Positions 1 through 8,694 of a DNA stretch of 64,000 nucleotides are shown here, piece by piece. Location of the stretch: contig JAAYDJ010000021.1 in the NCBI GenBank assembly GCA_012729335.1, positions 186,001-250,000 of the forward strand, read 5' to 3'. Source of the stretch: Bacteroidales bacterium (GTDB lineage Bacteria > Bacteroidota > Bacteroidia > Bacteroidales > Prolixibacteraceae). Positions within the stretch are counted from its first letter, which is position 1. Each line of letters starts with the position of its first letter. A program made the position numbers and the translations under genes. The notes under the pieces were generated by a model that saw only the letters and a list, made by a program, of their open reading frames with translations, did no database searches and had not been told where the DNA came from.

Positions 1-764
1 CCCGTCAATCAAACCTGGCCCTGGTATACAACTGTGTCAGCCTCCCCGGATACCAGACGGAAGAATTCCGGGGAGGGCCGCCAGAGGCATTGGTACTACC
101 GGCTGAAAAAAGGAGCTTTCCTGAACCTGACGGGAAGACGACGCCTGCACCTGGGGGGAAGGTGACACCGGATCCTGAAGGGAAGGTGACACCGGGTCCT
201 GAAGGGAAGGTGACACCGGGTCCTGAAGGGACGGCTCCACAGGCACGCAAAATGGTGCTCACGGTGGCAAAAGTCGACTCAGAGCGTACATTCAGGCTGA
301 AGGGCCTGGATACCTTTATAGAAGTGGCCGGGCTCCTGCCGGAGATCTCCTTCTGCATTGCCGGTTTTGGCGGGGAAAAGCCGGCCTGGCTCAGCATACC
401 CCTGCCTCCCAACCTGATGGTTACCGGAGACCTTCCGCACGACCAGCTGCCCCAATACTACCTGCAATCGCTGATCTACTGCCAGTTTTCCCGCTCCGAA
501 TCCTTTGGCATCGCCCTGGCCGAAGCCATCCATTACGGATGCCTTCCCCTGATCACCCGGGTGGGGGGTATGCCCGAAATCGTACGTGACGATACCCTTA
601 CCGTTGACAGGAATCCCCGGCTCATTGCAGATAAAATCAGCCGCCTTTTCACCATGCCGCACCCCTCCCCCTCCCTGTTGCCCTGGTTCAGCGTCGCCCA
701 CCGCACCCAAAGGCTCCTGCAACTGCTCACAGACGTGAAAGCAGCGTCCGGTCTCACTCCCTGA
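1..764 (+). CDS. Glycosyltransferase family 4, C-terminal part (5' end outside window)
   Basis: This is the C-terminal Rossmann domain of a GT-B retaining glycosyltransferase, which would transfer a sugar from a nucleotide-sugar donor during envelope polysaccharide synthesis. The frame is open from the first bases (reading ...NLALVYNCVSLPG...), so the true start lies upstream; a TTG at 90 is only an internal codon. VLTVAKVD followed by LKGLDTFIEVAGLLPEISFCIAGFG is the usual start of the GT4 C-terminal domain. ESFGIALAEAIHYGCLPLI is the GT4 E-x7-E donor-binding motif. The inter-domain linker carries a Pro/Gly/Thr-rich insertion built from an 8-residue repeat. It converges on the next gene, 25 bp away. 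Family assignment is firm; the acceptor sugar is unknown. Confidence 0.85.
   Translation, partial: RQSNLALVYNCVSLPGYQTEEFRGGPPEALVLPAEKRSFPEPDGKTTPAPGGKVTPDPEGKVTPGPEGKVTPGPEGTAPQARKMVLTVAKVDSERTFRLKGLDTFIEVAGLLPEISFCIAGFGGEKPAWLSIPLPPNLMVTGDLPHDQLPQYYLQSLIYCQFSRSESFGIALAEAIHYGCLPLITRVGGMPEIVRDDTLTVDRNPRLIADKISRLFTMPHPSPSLLPWFSVAHRTQRLLQLLTDVKAASGLTP
137..232 (+). repeat. 24-bp coding minisatellite in glycosyltransferase linker
   Basis: Three near-identical 24-bp units lie at 161-184, 185-208 and 209-232, each encoding an eight-residue GKVTPxPE-type unit. A diverged copy (GKTTPAPG) precedes them at about 137-160. Units two and three are identical and unit one differs by one base. The length is a multiple of three, so copy-number change keeps the frame. 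The repeat sits between the two Rossmann domains, where length change should be tolerated. Confidence 0.85.
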
Positions 765-789
765 AACCTTTTCCGGCAGAGGACAGCCC

Positions 790-1788
790 TTACCTGACGC
801 CCAACCAACGCGTCATCTCCTGCCAGCGATGGAGCCAGGTATGGTGGTTGCGCACCGCATCATAATTACGCTCAATTAAAGGAATATAGCGGTCGAAATG
901 CGCCAGGATATCCAGAATATGGCCTGCCGGATCCCCCTCCTCCAGGGCAATCACCGGATCATAACCAAACAGCGCTTTCATCTCGGCAGGGGTTTTCCCC
1001 ACCACCAGGCATTTGGAAGCCATCGACTGGAGATACCGGTTGGTCATTGTTTCCACACCGGCGGCCCGTTCAGGATGGGTGACACTGGCCGGGTAACACA
1101 CCGAAATCCTGGTTTGCGCCAATCCCTCCCTGAAGGAGGAGAAATCGGGAAAAACGAGACCCCCCTCCTCCCGGGTATAGAGGTACGTCACTCCTTTTTC
1201 CGCAAGGGGACCCACCATCTTCCGGTGAACCGGCTCAAATCGTCTTCCCATGAATAGGAGGTCGATCGTTTTATCTGTATAGGGGTAATAGTGGTACCTG
1301 CAGGGATCCACCCCTTCGGGGATCCAGTGAATCCCCCGGTGACCGGTCATCCGGGAGAGGTTCTCCGCCGACTGCTGAGAGGAGACAAAAACCGGATCGA
1401 CAGAGAAATCAGAGAGGAATTTCACCAGGAGGGGATAATAGTGGGGCCATGCATCAAAGAGGTAAACGGCCTTTGGGCCCCGCAGCAAGAACCAGGGAAA
1501 ACATTTTTTCAGTCTGGGGCCCATAAGGATGCAAAGCTGAGGAGAACCTGCCGGCAGCGTCCTTTGGGCCAGCCGTGGAAGGCTTTTCATCACCGGTACA
1601 TCCCACAGACCACTCCACAGCCGGTAGGAGGCGCGCGACACCACATAGGGAGCGGTGGCTCCCCTCCTGATCTCTGTATCAGTGAGCACAGCCTCTTCAA
1701 ACTCCGTGATGGTATCCTCTGAAACGCGGTAGGTGCCCTCGTTTCCGGTAATGAGGGACCAGGGGATGTTTTTAGTCTTTTTGTCCAT
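790..1788 (-). CDS. Glycosyltransferase, CgeB-like group 1 family
   Basis: A 332-residue protein resembling CgeB-type or group 1 glycosyltransferases. The C-terminal half has the family layout: HWIPEGVDP, then DLLFMGRRFEPVHRKMV, an ERAAGVETMTNRYLQSMASKC stretch of the kind that binds the donor, and a final helical region. The open frame extends upstream to 2127, but that part overlaps the flippase gene. The ATG at 1788 (MDKKTKNIPW) lies 5 bp after the flippase stop and is the sensible start. It probably forms an operon with the flippase and adds sugars to the glycan that the flippase exports. The substrate cannot be told from sequence. Confidence 0.8.
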   Translation of the reverse strand: MDKKTKNIPWSLITGNEGTYRVSEDTITEFEEAVLTDTEIRRGATAPYVVSRASYRLWSGLWDVPVMKSLPRLAQRTLPAGSPQLCILMGPRLKKCFPWFLLRGPKAVYLFDAWPHYYPLLVKFLSDFSVDPVFVSSQQSAENLSRMTGHRGIHWIPEGVDPCRYHYYPYTDKTIDLLFMGRRFEPVHRKMVGPLAEKGVTYLYTREEGGLVFPDFSSFREGLAQTRISVCYPASVTHPERAAGVETMTNRYLQSMASKCLVVGKTPAEMKALFGYDPVIALEEGDPAGHILDILAHFDRYIPLIERNYDAVRNHHTWLHRWQEMTRWLGVR

Positions 1789-1793
1789 ATGGG

Positions 1794-3293
1794 TTAACGG
1801 CGTGACTGAGGAGTAAACCTGCTGGTCCATGATCTGAGGAGCTCGTGCAGTTCCGGGGAGAGTTTCATCAGGAGGATCATCGCGGTAAAGATAAGAATGA
1901 CCAGTCCGCTCCGGCACAGAATATCGGGGATCAGGGGCATTGCGGGAAGCAACACGCCTGCAGCGACCGCGGCAAAACCGGCCAGGAAAACAAGCAAAAT
2001 CCGGGAGGTAACGCCATAGATTCCGAAGGCCACTTTCTGCAGGGCGGCTTGCAGCAATGAGTTGATGATCAGGGTGAGGCTTGTGGCCAGGGCTGCCCCG
2101 TTGATGCCAAAACGGGGTATCAGCCACATGCTGAGCAGCGCCTGGATTCCTATGGACAGGGTGAGAAACAAGGTGTTAAATCCGAAATATTTCGAGGATT
2201 CGGTGATGTTTCCAGCCAGGGCAATTACGGTATTGACAAGCATGCCCGCTGAATAGATCACCATGACCATCCTGCCGTCGCCGTAAACAGGGGGAAGAAT
2301 CCTGAAGATATTGTCGAGATTGACGAGGATTCCCGCAAAAACGAGGGTGCCGGCAATGGCCTGGTTGGTGGCGGCTTTCCGGTAGATTTCCCTGATGTGG
2401 TCGCGGTCGTCGCGTTTCCAGGCCTCGGCGATGATACCCGTGGCAATCCGGCTGATCGAATTGTAAGGTACCCTGATCAGGGTGGCAAACAAGGCACAGA
2501 CCCCGAAAATACCCACATCACTGAGCGACAGGTACTGGTTCACGAAGACCTTGTCAACATTCAGGAGGATGACCCCGGCCAAACCATTGATGAACCCGAA
2601 GAGCATGGTGCGTCCTGTTTCCCGGCGCAACCCGGGAGTGAGGAAGGAGAGTCGCGGCTGCAGGCTGAACTGCCCCCTCCTGACCAACACCGCGATGACC
2701 GGAACCACAGGCAGACTCATGGAAACCACATACCCCATGAAAAAGAAGCGGAAATCCACCACCCCCAGCGCATACAGAACGATCAGGGTCAGGTTGATGA
2801 CCTTGTGCATGAAATCAAGCCAAAAGGTTCCCGTCACACTGTCATACAGTACCTTGTTATAGTTGTCGAGAAGGCTGAACAGGATACGCATGAAAATCAG
2901 GGGAACCATCAGCCACAAATAATCAACCACCAGGGGAGACCGCTCCAGGTTGCTTTCCACCACCCATGGCCTGAGCACATAAAACCCTGCCGCGGTGACC
3001 AGAAAACCGGTCAGCCCGGTGGCTATGGCCAGAAACAAAAAACCGTTGTGTTTTCTTTCCTGGTTTCTGAAATGTGGAAACAACCGGTTGACCACACTGT
3101 TGAATCCCAGGGTGCCGAATTGTGCAAAAATAAGGGAAACAGAAGCAAAGAGCTGTACCAGACCGATTTGGGCGGTGTCGAAAAATTGGGGCATGATGAT
3201 CCCCACATTGATGTATCCGATCACAATACCCAGATAGGACCAGAATGCACCCCTGACCGATTGTCTGATGATAATTCCCATAATGCGCCTCAA
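1794..3293 (-). CDS. Polysaccharide flippase, Wzx/MATE-like (MOP superfamily)
   Basis: A 499-residue integral membrane protein with about 12-14 hydrophobic segments, starting with GAFWSYLGIVIGYINVGIIMP, the typical first helix of Wzx/RfbX-type lipid-linked oligosaccharide flippases. The length is normal for the family. It would move undecaprenyl-linked glycan across the inner membrane. The next gene downstream is a glycosyltransferase 5 bp away, which fits an envelope-glycan cluster. An alternative start at 3281 (MGIIIRQS) has a GAGG purine stretch in front and may be the true one. It is divergent from the YfhO-family gene. Confidence 0.85.
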   Translation of the reverse strand: MRRIMGIIIRQSVRGAFWSYLGIVIGYINVGIIMPQFFDTAQIGLVQLFASVSLIFAQFGTLGFNSVVNRLFPHFRNQERKHNGFLFLAIATGLTGFLVTAAGFYVLRPWVVESNLERSPLVVDYLWLMVPLIFMRILFSLLDNYNKVLYDSVTGTFWLDFMHKVINLTLIVLYALGVVDFRFFFMGYVVSMSLPVVPVIAVLVRRGQFSLQPRLSFLTPGLRRETGRTMLFGFINGLAGVILLNVDKVFVNQYLSLSDVGIFGVCALFATLIRVPYNSISRIATGIIAEAWKRDDRDHIREIYRKAATNQAIAGTLVFAGILVNLDNIFRILPPVYGDGRMVMVIYSAGMLVNTVIALAGNITESSKYFGFNTLFLTLSIGIQALLSMWLIPRFGINGAALATSLTLIINSLLQAALQKVAFGIYGVTSRILLVFLAGFAAVAAGVLLPAMPLIPDILCRSGLVILIFTAMILLMKLSPELHELLRSWTSRFTPQSRR

Positions 3294-3321
3294 AGCTAAT
3301 CATTCAAATACAAAATATCCC

Positions 3322-3329
3322 TACTTTTG
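3322..3329 (+). promoter_or_regulatory. Bacteroidota -7 promoter element (TAnnTTTG)
   Basis: TACTTTTG followed by GC matches the Bacteroidota primary-sigma -7 consensus TAnnTTTG. It lies 28 bp before the ATG of the YfhO-family gene, in the 64-bp divergent spacer. No clear -33 TTTG is visible. Confidence 0.6.
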
Positions 3330-3357
3330 CGGGAAGCTCAATAACTTAAATGCATCC

Positions 3358-5817
3358 ATGGAAAAGAAGGAAACCCTGAAAAAGATAGCTTCCATAGCGG
3401 CGATGGTCGTTTTTTTCATCATCATTTCTTACCTCTACTTGTTTCCATTGCTGGAGGGGAAGGAGATTGCCCAACACGATATTCAGAGTCACATCGGGAT
3501 GTCGAAGGAGCTGGCCGATTTCCGCAAGGCCACGGGAGAGGAGGCGATCTGGACCAATTCGATGTTCGGGGGAATGCCCGGTTACATGATTTCGGTGCGG
3601 TATGACAGCAATCTGCTCAACAGGGTGCATGGCTGGCTGGTGACCCTTTTTCATCCGGCGTCCATGATTCTCCTTTACCTGCTGGGGTTTTATATTTTGC
3701 TCACCTCCCTGAAGGCAGGGCGGTTGCCTGCTTTGGCGGGGGCCCTGGCGTACGGGTTTTCCACCTACCTGATCATTATTATCCAGGCGGGGCACAATTC
3801 GAAAGCCTATGCGCTCGGCTATCTGGTGATGGTGATCGCCGGCGTCCTGATGGCCTACCGATATGACCGGCGAAAGGGCGCCCTGCTCTTTACCGTGGCC
3901 CTGGCCCTGGAGATCCTGGTCGGCCACATCCAGATCACCTATTACGGACTGCTGGCCCTCCTGGTATTTGGCATCACCGAACTGGTTTATGCCCTCAGGG
4001 AAAAAAGATCCCTTCCCTTTCTGAAAACCACGGGCTGGCTCGTCGCAGGAGCCCTTCTGGCGGTGGCGGTGAACTTCTCCTACCTCTATTCCAACTACAA
4101 GTTTTCCAAAGAAACGATTCGCGGCAAATCAGAACTCACCCACAACTCCGAAAACCAGACTTCCGGTCTCGACAAGGATTATGTGGTCCAGTGGAGCCAG
4201 GGGATTTCCGAGACCATGACCCTGCTGATTCCGGGTTACATGGGGGGCAGCCATACGACTTCTCCCGGGCAGGATTCGGAAAGTTACAGAATCCTGCGCG
4301 AAAGGGGCGTTGAGAATCCGCGGCAGGCCCTGGGCAGTGTCATCCTTTATCATGGAGAGAAACCCTATACCAGTGGGCCCTATTATGCAGGGGCCATCGT
4401 GGTTTTCCTTTTTGTTTTGGGGCTTTTTGTGGTCAGGGGGGCTGACCGGTGGTGGCTGCTGGCCGCCACCCTTCTCTCTTTTGTGCTGTCATGGGGGAAA
4501 TATGTCATGCCCCTGACCAGTTTCCTGCTCGATTATCTGCCGATGTACAACAAATTCAGGGCACCGGAGATGACCCTGGTCATCGCCGGCATTACCATGC
4601 CACTCCTGGGATTTTTAGCCCTCAGGGAGATTGGCAGCGGAAAGGTGGAGAAAAGGGCATGGCAGAAAGGCCTGAAATGGGCCTTTGGCATCACCGGGGG
4701 CATTGCGCTCCTCCTTGCCCTGCTTCCGGGACTGGCCGGGAGTTTTTCGGCCCCCTTTGACGGTTCCTACCCCGACTGGCTCCTCGATGCCGTGGTCAGC
4801 GACCGCAAAACCATGCTCCGCAACGATGCCTTCCGTTCCTTTCTTTTCATCGCCCTGGCTGCGGGAGCTCTCCTGCTCTGGCAATTGAAAAAAATCAAAC
4901 CCGGATGGTTCTATGGCGCCCTGGCCCTGCTGATCCTGGCCGACCTCTGGTTCGTGGATAAAAGATACCTCAACAAAAGCCATTTCACCACGCCCAGGCA
5001 GGCCGCCTCATTATACGCCCCCACTTCAGCCGACACGGAAATCCTGAAAGACAAGGATCTCAGCTTCAGGGTTCTTCCCCTGCAGAATCCCTGGCAGGAC
5101 GCCCGGGCTTCCTATTTCCATAAAAATGTGGGGGGGTACAGCGCCGCCAAACTGCGCCGCTACCAGGAAATGATCGACCATTACCTTCACCCCGAACTGG
5201 AAAGAATGGTGGAAGGATTCCGGAAAATGCCCTCCCCCGACTCCGTCTTCCGGGATCTTCCGGCCCTGAATATGATGAACACGCGGTACATCATCTACGA
5301 CCTGAATGCTCCCCCGCTTAAGAATACCCAGGCCTGGGGGAATGCCTGGTTCGCCACCGCATGTCATGTGGCGGCCAATGCCGATGAAGAGATCGAAGCC
5401 CTCAAAGGGGTGCGTACTCCCGGTCAGGCCGTGACAGACCGCCGGTTTGCCTCCTTCGTGGAGGGAAAAAGTTTCCTCAGGGATTCCACCGCGACCATTA
5501 CCCTTACGGAATACCAACCCAATTATCTTAAATACCGGTATGAGGCGGCCTCGGAACAACTGACCCTCTTCTCGGAAATCTACTATGCCGACGGCTGGAA
5601 AGCCTATGTCGACGGGAAGGAAACGCCCCATTTCAGAGCCAACTACATCCTGCGGGCCATGGTGATTCCTGCCGGGGCGCATACCATCGAGTTCAGGTTT
5701 CATCCCTCCACTTACTTTGCCGGCAACAAGGTCTCCCTGGCCGGCTCCATTCTGTTGCTGCTGGCCGTGGCCGGATATTTCCTCCTGGAGTACAGGCAAA
5801 AGAAAACTCAGGGTTGA
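3358..5817 (+). CDS. YfhO family membrane protein
   Basis: An 819-residue polytopic membrane protein of the YfhO family (GT-C-like fold). Members are linked to glycosylation of cell-wall polymers or lipoteichoic acid in Firmicutes and are common but uncharacterised in Bacteroidota. A first transmembrane helix lies near residues 9-32. The conserved loop AQHDIQSHIGMSKELADF, with NSMFGGMPGYMI after it, is the family's N-terminal acidic-loop region. About a dozen further helices follow, then a soluble C-terminal domain (SEIYYADGWKAYVDG) and a last helix. The open frame begins at 3268, but the ATG at 3358 follows a TAnnTTTG element and gives a proper N-terminus. The acceptor is unknown. Confidence 0.85.
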   Translation: MEKKETLKKIASIAAMVVFFIIISYLYLFPLLEGKEIAQHDIQSHIGMSKELADFRKATGEEAIWTNSMFGGMPGYMISVRYDSNLLNRVHGWLVTLFHPASMILLYLLGFYILLTSLKAGRLPALAGALAYGFSTYLIIIIQAGHNSKAYALGYLVMVIAGVLMAYRYDRRKGALLFTVALALEILVGHIQITYYGLLALLVFGITELVYALREKRSLPFLKTTGWLVAGALLAVAVNFSYLYSNYKFSKETIRGKSELTHNSENQTSGLDKDYVVQWSQGISETMTLLIPGYMGGSHTTSPGQDSESYRILRERGVENPRQALGSVILYHGEKPYTSGPYYAGAIVVFLFVLGLFVVRGADRWWLLAATLLSFVLSWGKYVMPLTSFLLDYLPMYNKFRAPEMTLVIAGITMPLLGFLALREIGSGKVEKRAWQKGLKWAFGITGGIALLLALLPGLAGSFSAPFDGSYPDWLLDAVVSDRKTMLRNDAFRSFLFIALAAGALLLWQLKKIKPGWFYGALALLILADLWFVDKRYLNKSHFTTPRQAASLYAPTSADTEILKDKDLSFRVLPLQNPWQDARASYFHKNVGGYSAAKLRRYQEMIDHYLHPELERMVEGFRKMPSPDSVFRDLPALNMMNTRYIIYDLNAPPLKNTQAWGNAWFATACHVAANADEEIEALKGVRTPGQAVTDRRFASFVEGKSFLRDSTATITLTEYQPNYLKYRYEAASEQLTLFSEIYYADGWKAYVDGKETPHFRANYILRAMVIPAGAHTIEFRFHPSTYFAGNKVSLAGSILLLLAVAGYFLLEYRQKKTQG

Positions 5818-5878
5818 CGGTGGCCTGTGAGGCATTCCGCATGGATCCGCAGCCACAGAACCCACAATTACCTGCACC

Positions 5879-6397
5879 GTGGAACATCCAAGACTGACTT
5901 CTGACTTTTTTCTGCGTGATGTGCTGACGGTGGCCCCGGATCTGGTCGGTAAAACGCTGGTCAGGGTATTTGAAGACGGAACCACAGGGCGGTTTACCAT
6001 CACCGAGACAGAAGCCTACCGGGGATCAGAGGACAAGGCCTGTCACGCCAGCCGGGGGAAGACTCCCCGTAACGGGGTCATGTTCGGAGAAGGAGGGGTC
6101 ATTTATGTGTACTTTGTGTACGGGATGCATTGGATGCTCAATTTTGTCACGGGTCATGCCGGGGATGCCTCAGCGGTTCTGATCAGGGGGGCCGGCGGGG
6201 TGACGGGCCCTGGAAGGGTGGGCCGCCTCCTGGCCCTCGACCGTTCATTTTACGGTGAAAAACTGACCTCCAGTCCCCGGCTCTGGATCGAAGACTCTGA
6301 CCTGAAAGTCCAGGTCAAATCACTGCCCAGGGTGGGAATCCCCTATGCCGGGGAACCCTGGATTTCCATGCCCTGGCGTTATGTAATGATCTTATGA
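5879..6397 (+). CDS. mpg: 3-methyladenine DNA glycosylase (AAG/MPG family)
   Basis: Base-excision repair enzyme that removes alkylated purines such as 3-methyladenine and hypoxanthine. Motifs of the AAG fold are clear: DFFLRDVLTVAPDLVGKTLV at the start, ITETEAYRGSEDKACHASRG containing the catalytic Glu, and GVIYVYFVYGMHWMLNFVTG carrying the substrate-pocket aromatics. GPGRVGRLLALDRSFYG and a short C-terminal strand close the fold. At 172 residues it is slightly shorter than the usual 190-210. The start is a GTG (5879), with no better in-frame ATG. It lies alone between the YfhO-family gene and a repeat array. Confidence 0.9.
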   Translation: MEHPRLTSDFFLRDVLTVAPDLVGKTLVRVFEDGTTGRFTITETEAYRGSEDKACHASRGKTPRNGVMFGEGGVIYVYFVYGMHWMLNFVTGHAGDASAVLIRGAGGVTGPGRVGRLLALDRSFYGEKLTSSPRLWIEDSDLKVQVKSLPRVGIPYAGEPWISMPWRYVMIL

Positions 6398-6406
6398 CCA
6401 CCCTCA

Positions 6407-6528
6407 ACCATCAGGCCATATGACCAGCCTCCATTATTCACCATCAGGCCATCCGAGCACGCTCCATTTTTCACCATCAGGCCATCTGAGCACGCTCCAT
6501 TTTTCACCATCAGGCCATCTGACCAGCC
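6407..6528. repeat. 33-bp tandem repeat, about 3.7 copies
   Basis: Units begin at 6407, 6440, 6473 and 6506, an exact 33-bp period. Each starts with accatcaggccat and continues with a gagcacgctccattttt-type tail. Units two and three differ at one position; units one and four diverge in the second half. The array fills most of the 174-bp gap between mpg and the DAHP synthase gene (opposite strands). No coding frame or terminator explains it. Confidence 0.85.
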
Positions 6529-6571
6529 GCATAAAATAACCACGGAAAAGAGCCTCCCTTTACCGTCGCAC

Positions 6572-7675
6572 TTACCGCTCCCCGTTGGTGTGGTCCATGA
6601 TTTCGGTCTGTATTCTCACCGAATCCTCGTGGATCATCTGAAAGAGCACCTTGGTGAAAGCCTCGGCCAGGTTGAGCTTTTTCCCCAGTTGTGTGCGGTC
6701 TTCCATGAGTTGCGCCCAGCGGTTGATCTGCAGGGCGGTCACATTGTTTTCCCTTTTATACCTGCCAATTTCCCTAACGATATCCATCCGGGAGGAGAGC
6801 ACTTCCAGCAGTTCCTTGTCCAGGGCATCGATCCGGTTGCGGAGCACTTCCAGCTGGTTGTCGAACAGGGGATTGGCGGCGCTCTGATGACGGATGACCA
6901 GTCTGTCAAGGAGTAAGCCCAGGTCGGCGGGGGTGAGCTGCTGCTCTTTGTCGCTCAGGGCGCAGGAGGGGTCTACATGCGATTCGATCATCAGCCCCTC
7001 GAGGCCCATGTCAAAGGCTTTCTGGGCGATCTCATAGAGATACTCCCTTTTCCCGGCGATGTGGCTGGGGTCACAGATCACGGGCACTTCAGGCATGAGA
7101 CGGCGCAATTCGATAACAGTCTGCCAGTTGGGATAATTGCGGTATTTGGTTTCCCCAAAGGGTGTGAACCCCCGGTGAATCGCCACAATATGGCGTATAC
7201 CGGCGCGGTACACCCGCTCGATGGCCCCCATCCAGAGCTGAAGGTCGGGATTCACGGGATTCTTGACCATCACTACGGCATCGGTACCCCTGACCACGTC
7301 GGCAATCTCCTGCACCACGAAAGGGCTGGCCGTGGAACGGGCTCCGATCCAGAGCACGTCAATGCCGTGTTTAAGGGCTTCCTCGGTATGGGTGGCATTG
7401 GCCACCTCAGTTCCCACCGGCAGTCCGGTCTCTTCCCTGACTGTCTGCAGCCACCGGAGGGCCACCGATCCCATCCCCTCAAAGCTGCCGGGGCGGGTAC
7501 GGGGTTTCCATACTCCTCCCCGGAAAACAAACACCCGGTGGTCACGGGCCAGCATCCTGGCCGTGGCCAGCGCCTGCTCCTCACTCTCCAGACTGCAGGG
7601 CCCCGCAATCAGCAGGGGATTGTTGAGCTGCGGCAACCACTCCCTGACCCTGGATATTTCCAATCCTGTACTCAT
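6572..7675 (-). CDS. Bifunctional 3-deoxy-7-phosphoheptulonate synthase / chorismate mutase
   Basis: First enzyme of the shikimate pathway (PEP plus erythrose 4-phosphate to DAHP) fused to a chorismate mutase that makes prephenate. The N-terminal 250 residues are a type I-beta (KDO8PS-like) DAHP synthase: LLIAGPCSLES near residues 21-31, GARSTASPFVVQEIAD, VMVKNPVNPDLQLWMGAIER, and CDPSHIAGKREY. Residues from about 273 form an AroQ-type mutase helix bundle (LRNRIDALDKELLEVLSSRM...IGRYKREN). This domain order is common in Bacteroidota. It is the second gene after tyrA (3-bp gap), so both enzymes leading to prephenate and tyrosine are co-transcribed behind the leader at 8678-8752. Confidence 0.95.
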   Translation of the reverse strand: MSTGLEISRVREWLPQLNNPLLIAGPCSLESEEQALATARMLARDHRVFVFRGGVWKPRTRPGSFEGMGSVALRWLQTVREETGLPVGTEVANATHTEEALKHGIDVLWIGARSTASPFVVQEIADVVRGTDAVVMVKNPVNPDLQLWMGAIERVYRAGIRHIVAIHRGFTPFGETKYRNYPNWQTVIELRRLMPEVPVICDPSHIAGKREYLYEIAQKAFDMGLEGLMIESHVDPSCALSDKEQQLTPADLGLLLDRLVIRHQSAANPLFDNQLEVLRNRIDALDKELLEVLSSRMDIVREIGRYKRENNVTALQINRWAQLMEDRTQLGKKLNLAEAFTKVLFQMIHEDSVRIQTEIMDHTNGER

Positions 7676-7678
7676 TTG

Positions 7679-8575
7679 CTATTTGGTAAAATATGTCACA
7701 AAAGTCTCTTCATTTTTCAGGAAGCGGGGGCTCTCCCCATTCAGGATGGCCCTGATGCGGTTGGCATTCAGGATCAGCGCTTCGAGCTGCCGGCTCTCCC
7801 CGTCGCGGATGGCATCGCGGAACTGCTCCAGATGCTTCATGTAGACGTTGAGCGATTCCACCATGTAATCCCTGTTTTGCACAAAGATGGGGTGCCACAT
7901 GGCGCAGGAACTCTTGGCCAGCCTGACGGTGGAATTAAATCCCCCGCTGGCCAGGTCAAATATGATGTTCCGGTCTTCCTTGTCCTGCACGGCATTGGCC
8001 AGGGCATAGGCCGCCGCATGGGGAAGATGCGACACAAAGGCGGTACTGTGGTCCTGCTCATCGGAAGTCATATAGGCGATGTGCATGCCCAGGGCATGAA
8101 ACATCTTCTCGACCAGGGCCAGGTGCTGGGGACCGCTCTCCTCCTGGTCGCAGAGAATGGCGATTTTCCCCCGGAAGAGGTTTTCCAGGGCCGCCGAAGG
8201 CCCCGAATTTTCGGTCCCCGCCATGGGATGGGCTGGTACGTACTGGCGACGCCGTGAATGCTCCCGCACCGCTTCCGTTAACCGCCGCTTGACCGACCCC
8301 ATATCCGTCACCGTGGTGTGCGCCCCCACCCGGTCCAGCACCCCCGGCAACAGGGTTACCGCCACATCCACGGGAGTGGTTATCAGCACCAGATCGGCCC
8401 CGGGCAACGCCTCCTCCAGAGAATCCACCCGATCCACAATCCCCAGCCTGACCGCCTCCGCAGCATGCTCCGGATCACTCTCCACTCCCACCAAACCAGT
8501 GGCAAAACCCGCCCGGCGTAAATCCTTCGCCATCGACCCCCCAATCAATCCCAATCCGATCACAACTACATCCAT
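7679..8575 (-). CDS. tyrA: Prephenate dehydrogenase
   Basis: Oxidative decarboxylation of prephenate to 4-hydroxyphenylpyruvate, the tyrosine branch. MDVVVIGLGLIGGSMAKDLR is the N-terminal NAD(P)-binding GxGxxG motif. LVLITTPVDVAVTLLP, VTDMGSVKRRL, and HPMAGTENSGPSAAL with the catalytic-site His region follow, then the helical dimerisation domain (FVSHLPHAAAYALANA, FNSTVRLAKSSCAMW). At 298 residues it has no C-terminal ACT domain, so feedback would have to act elsewhere. It is the first structural gene after the attenuator hairpin at 8616-8647, and the DAHP synthase gene follows 3 bp after its stop. Confidence 0.94.
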   Translation of the reverse strand: MDVVVIGLGLIGGSMAKDLRRAGFATGLVGVESDPEHAAEAVRLGIVDRVDSLEEALPGADLVLITTPVDVAVTLLPGVLDRVGAHTTVTDMGSVKRRLTEAVREHSRRRQYVPAHPMAGTENSGPSAALENLFRGKIAILCDQEESGPQHLALVEKMFHALGMHIAYMTSDEQDHSTAFVSHLPHAAAYALANAVQDKEDRNIIFDLASGGFNSTVRLAKSSCAMWHPIFVQNRDYMVESLNVYMKHLEQFRDAIRDGESRQLEALILNANRIRAILNGESPRFLKNEETFVTYFTK

Positions 8576-8610
8576 TTCACGTCTCCTCCCAGGTTAAAAC
8601 CCCGATTCAA

Positions 8611-8647
8611 TTAAAACAGAAGGTCCCGGGAATCCGGGACCTTCTGT
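8611..8647 (-). terminator. Leader terminator (attenuator) of tyrA operon
   Basis: A perfect 14-bp inverted repeat, arms 8634-8647 and 8616-8629, with a four-base loop 8630-8633. Read on the minus strand the stem is GC-rich at its top and is followed by TTTTAATT, a short U-tract. It lies between the leader peptide stop (8678) and the tyrA start (8575), so it would end transcription before the structural genes. On the plus strand no gene precedes it. Confidence 0.8.
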
Positions 8648-8694
8648 AAATTATCTTTTGCCTGCCGCATACAATATTCACCTCTCAGCCCCGG
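8634..8694 (-). promoter_or_regulatory. Candidate antiterminator pairing in tyrA leader
   Basis: CCGGGGCT, in codons 20-22 of the leader peptide (8694 down to 8687), can pair over eight positions, two of them G-U, with GGTCCCGG (8641 down to 8634) in the 5' arm of the terminator. A ribosome stalled in the aromatic codons upstream would leave CCGGGGCT free, favouring antitermination. A ribosome reaching the stop codon would cover it and let the terminator form. The complementarity is read directly; the mechanism is inferred. Confidence 0.6.

Noticed and set aside
5-412. Minus-strand open frames rich in Pro and Gly at the window start
   Set aside because: They are antisense to the repeat-bearing glycosyltransferase and reflect the 24-bp repeat in other frames.
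790-2127. A 445-residue version of the glycosyltransferase
   Set aside because: The first 113 codons overlap the flippase gene and look unlike any protein; the ATG at 1788 gives a family-like start.
6407-6528. 33-bp repeats as a CRISPR array
   Set aside because: The copies are directly adjacent with no variable spacers, and no cas gene is present.
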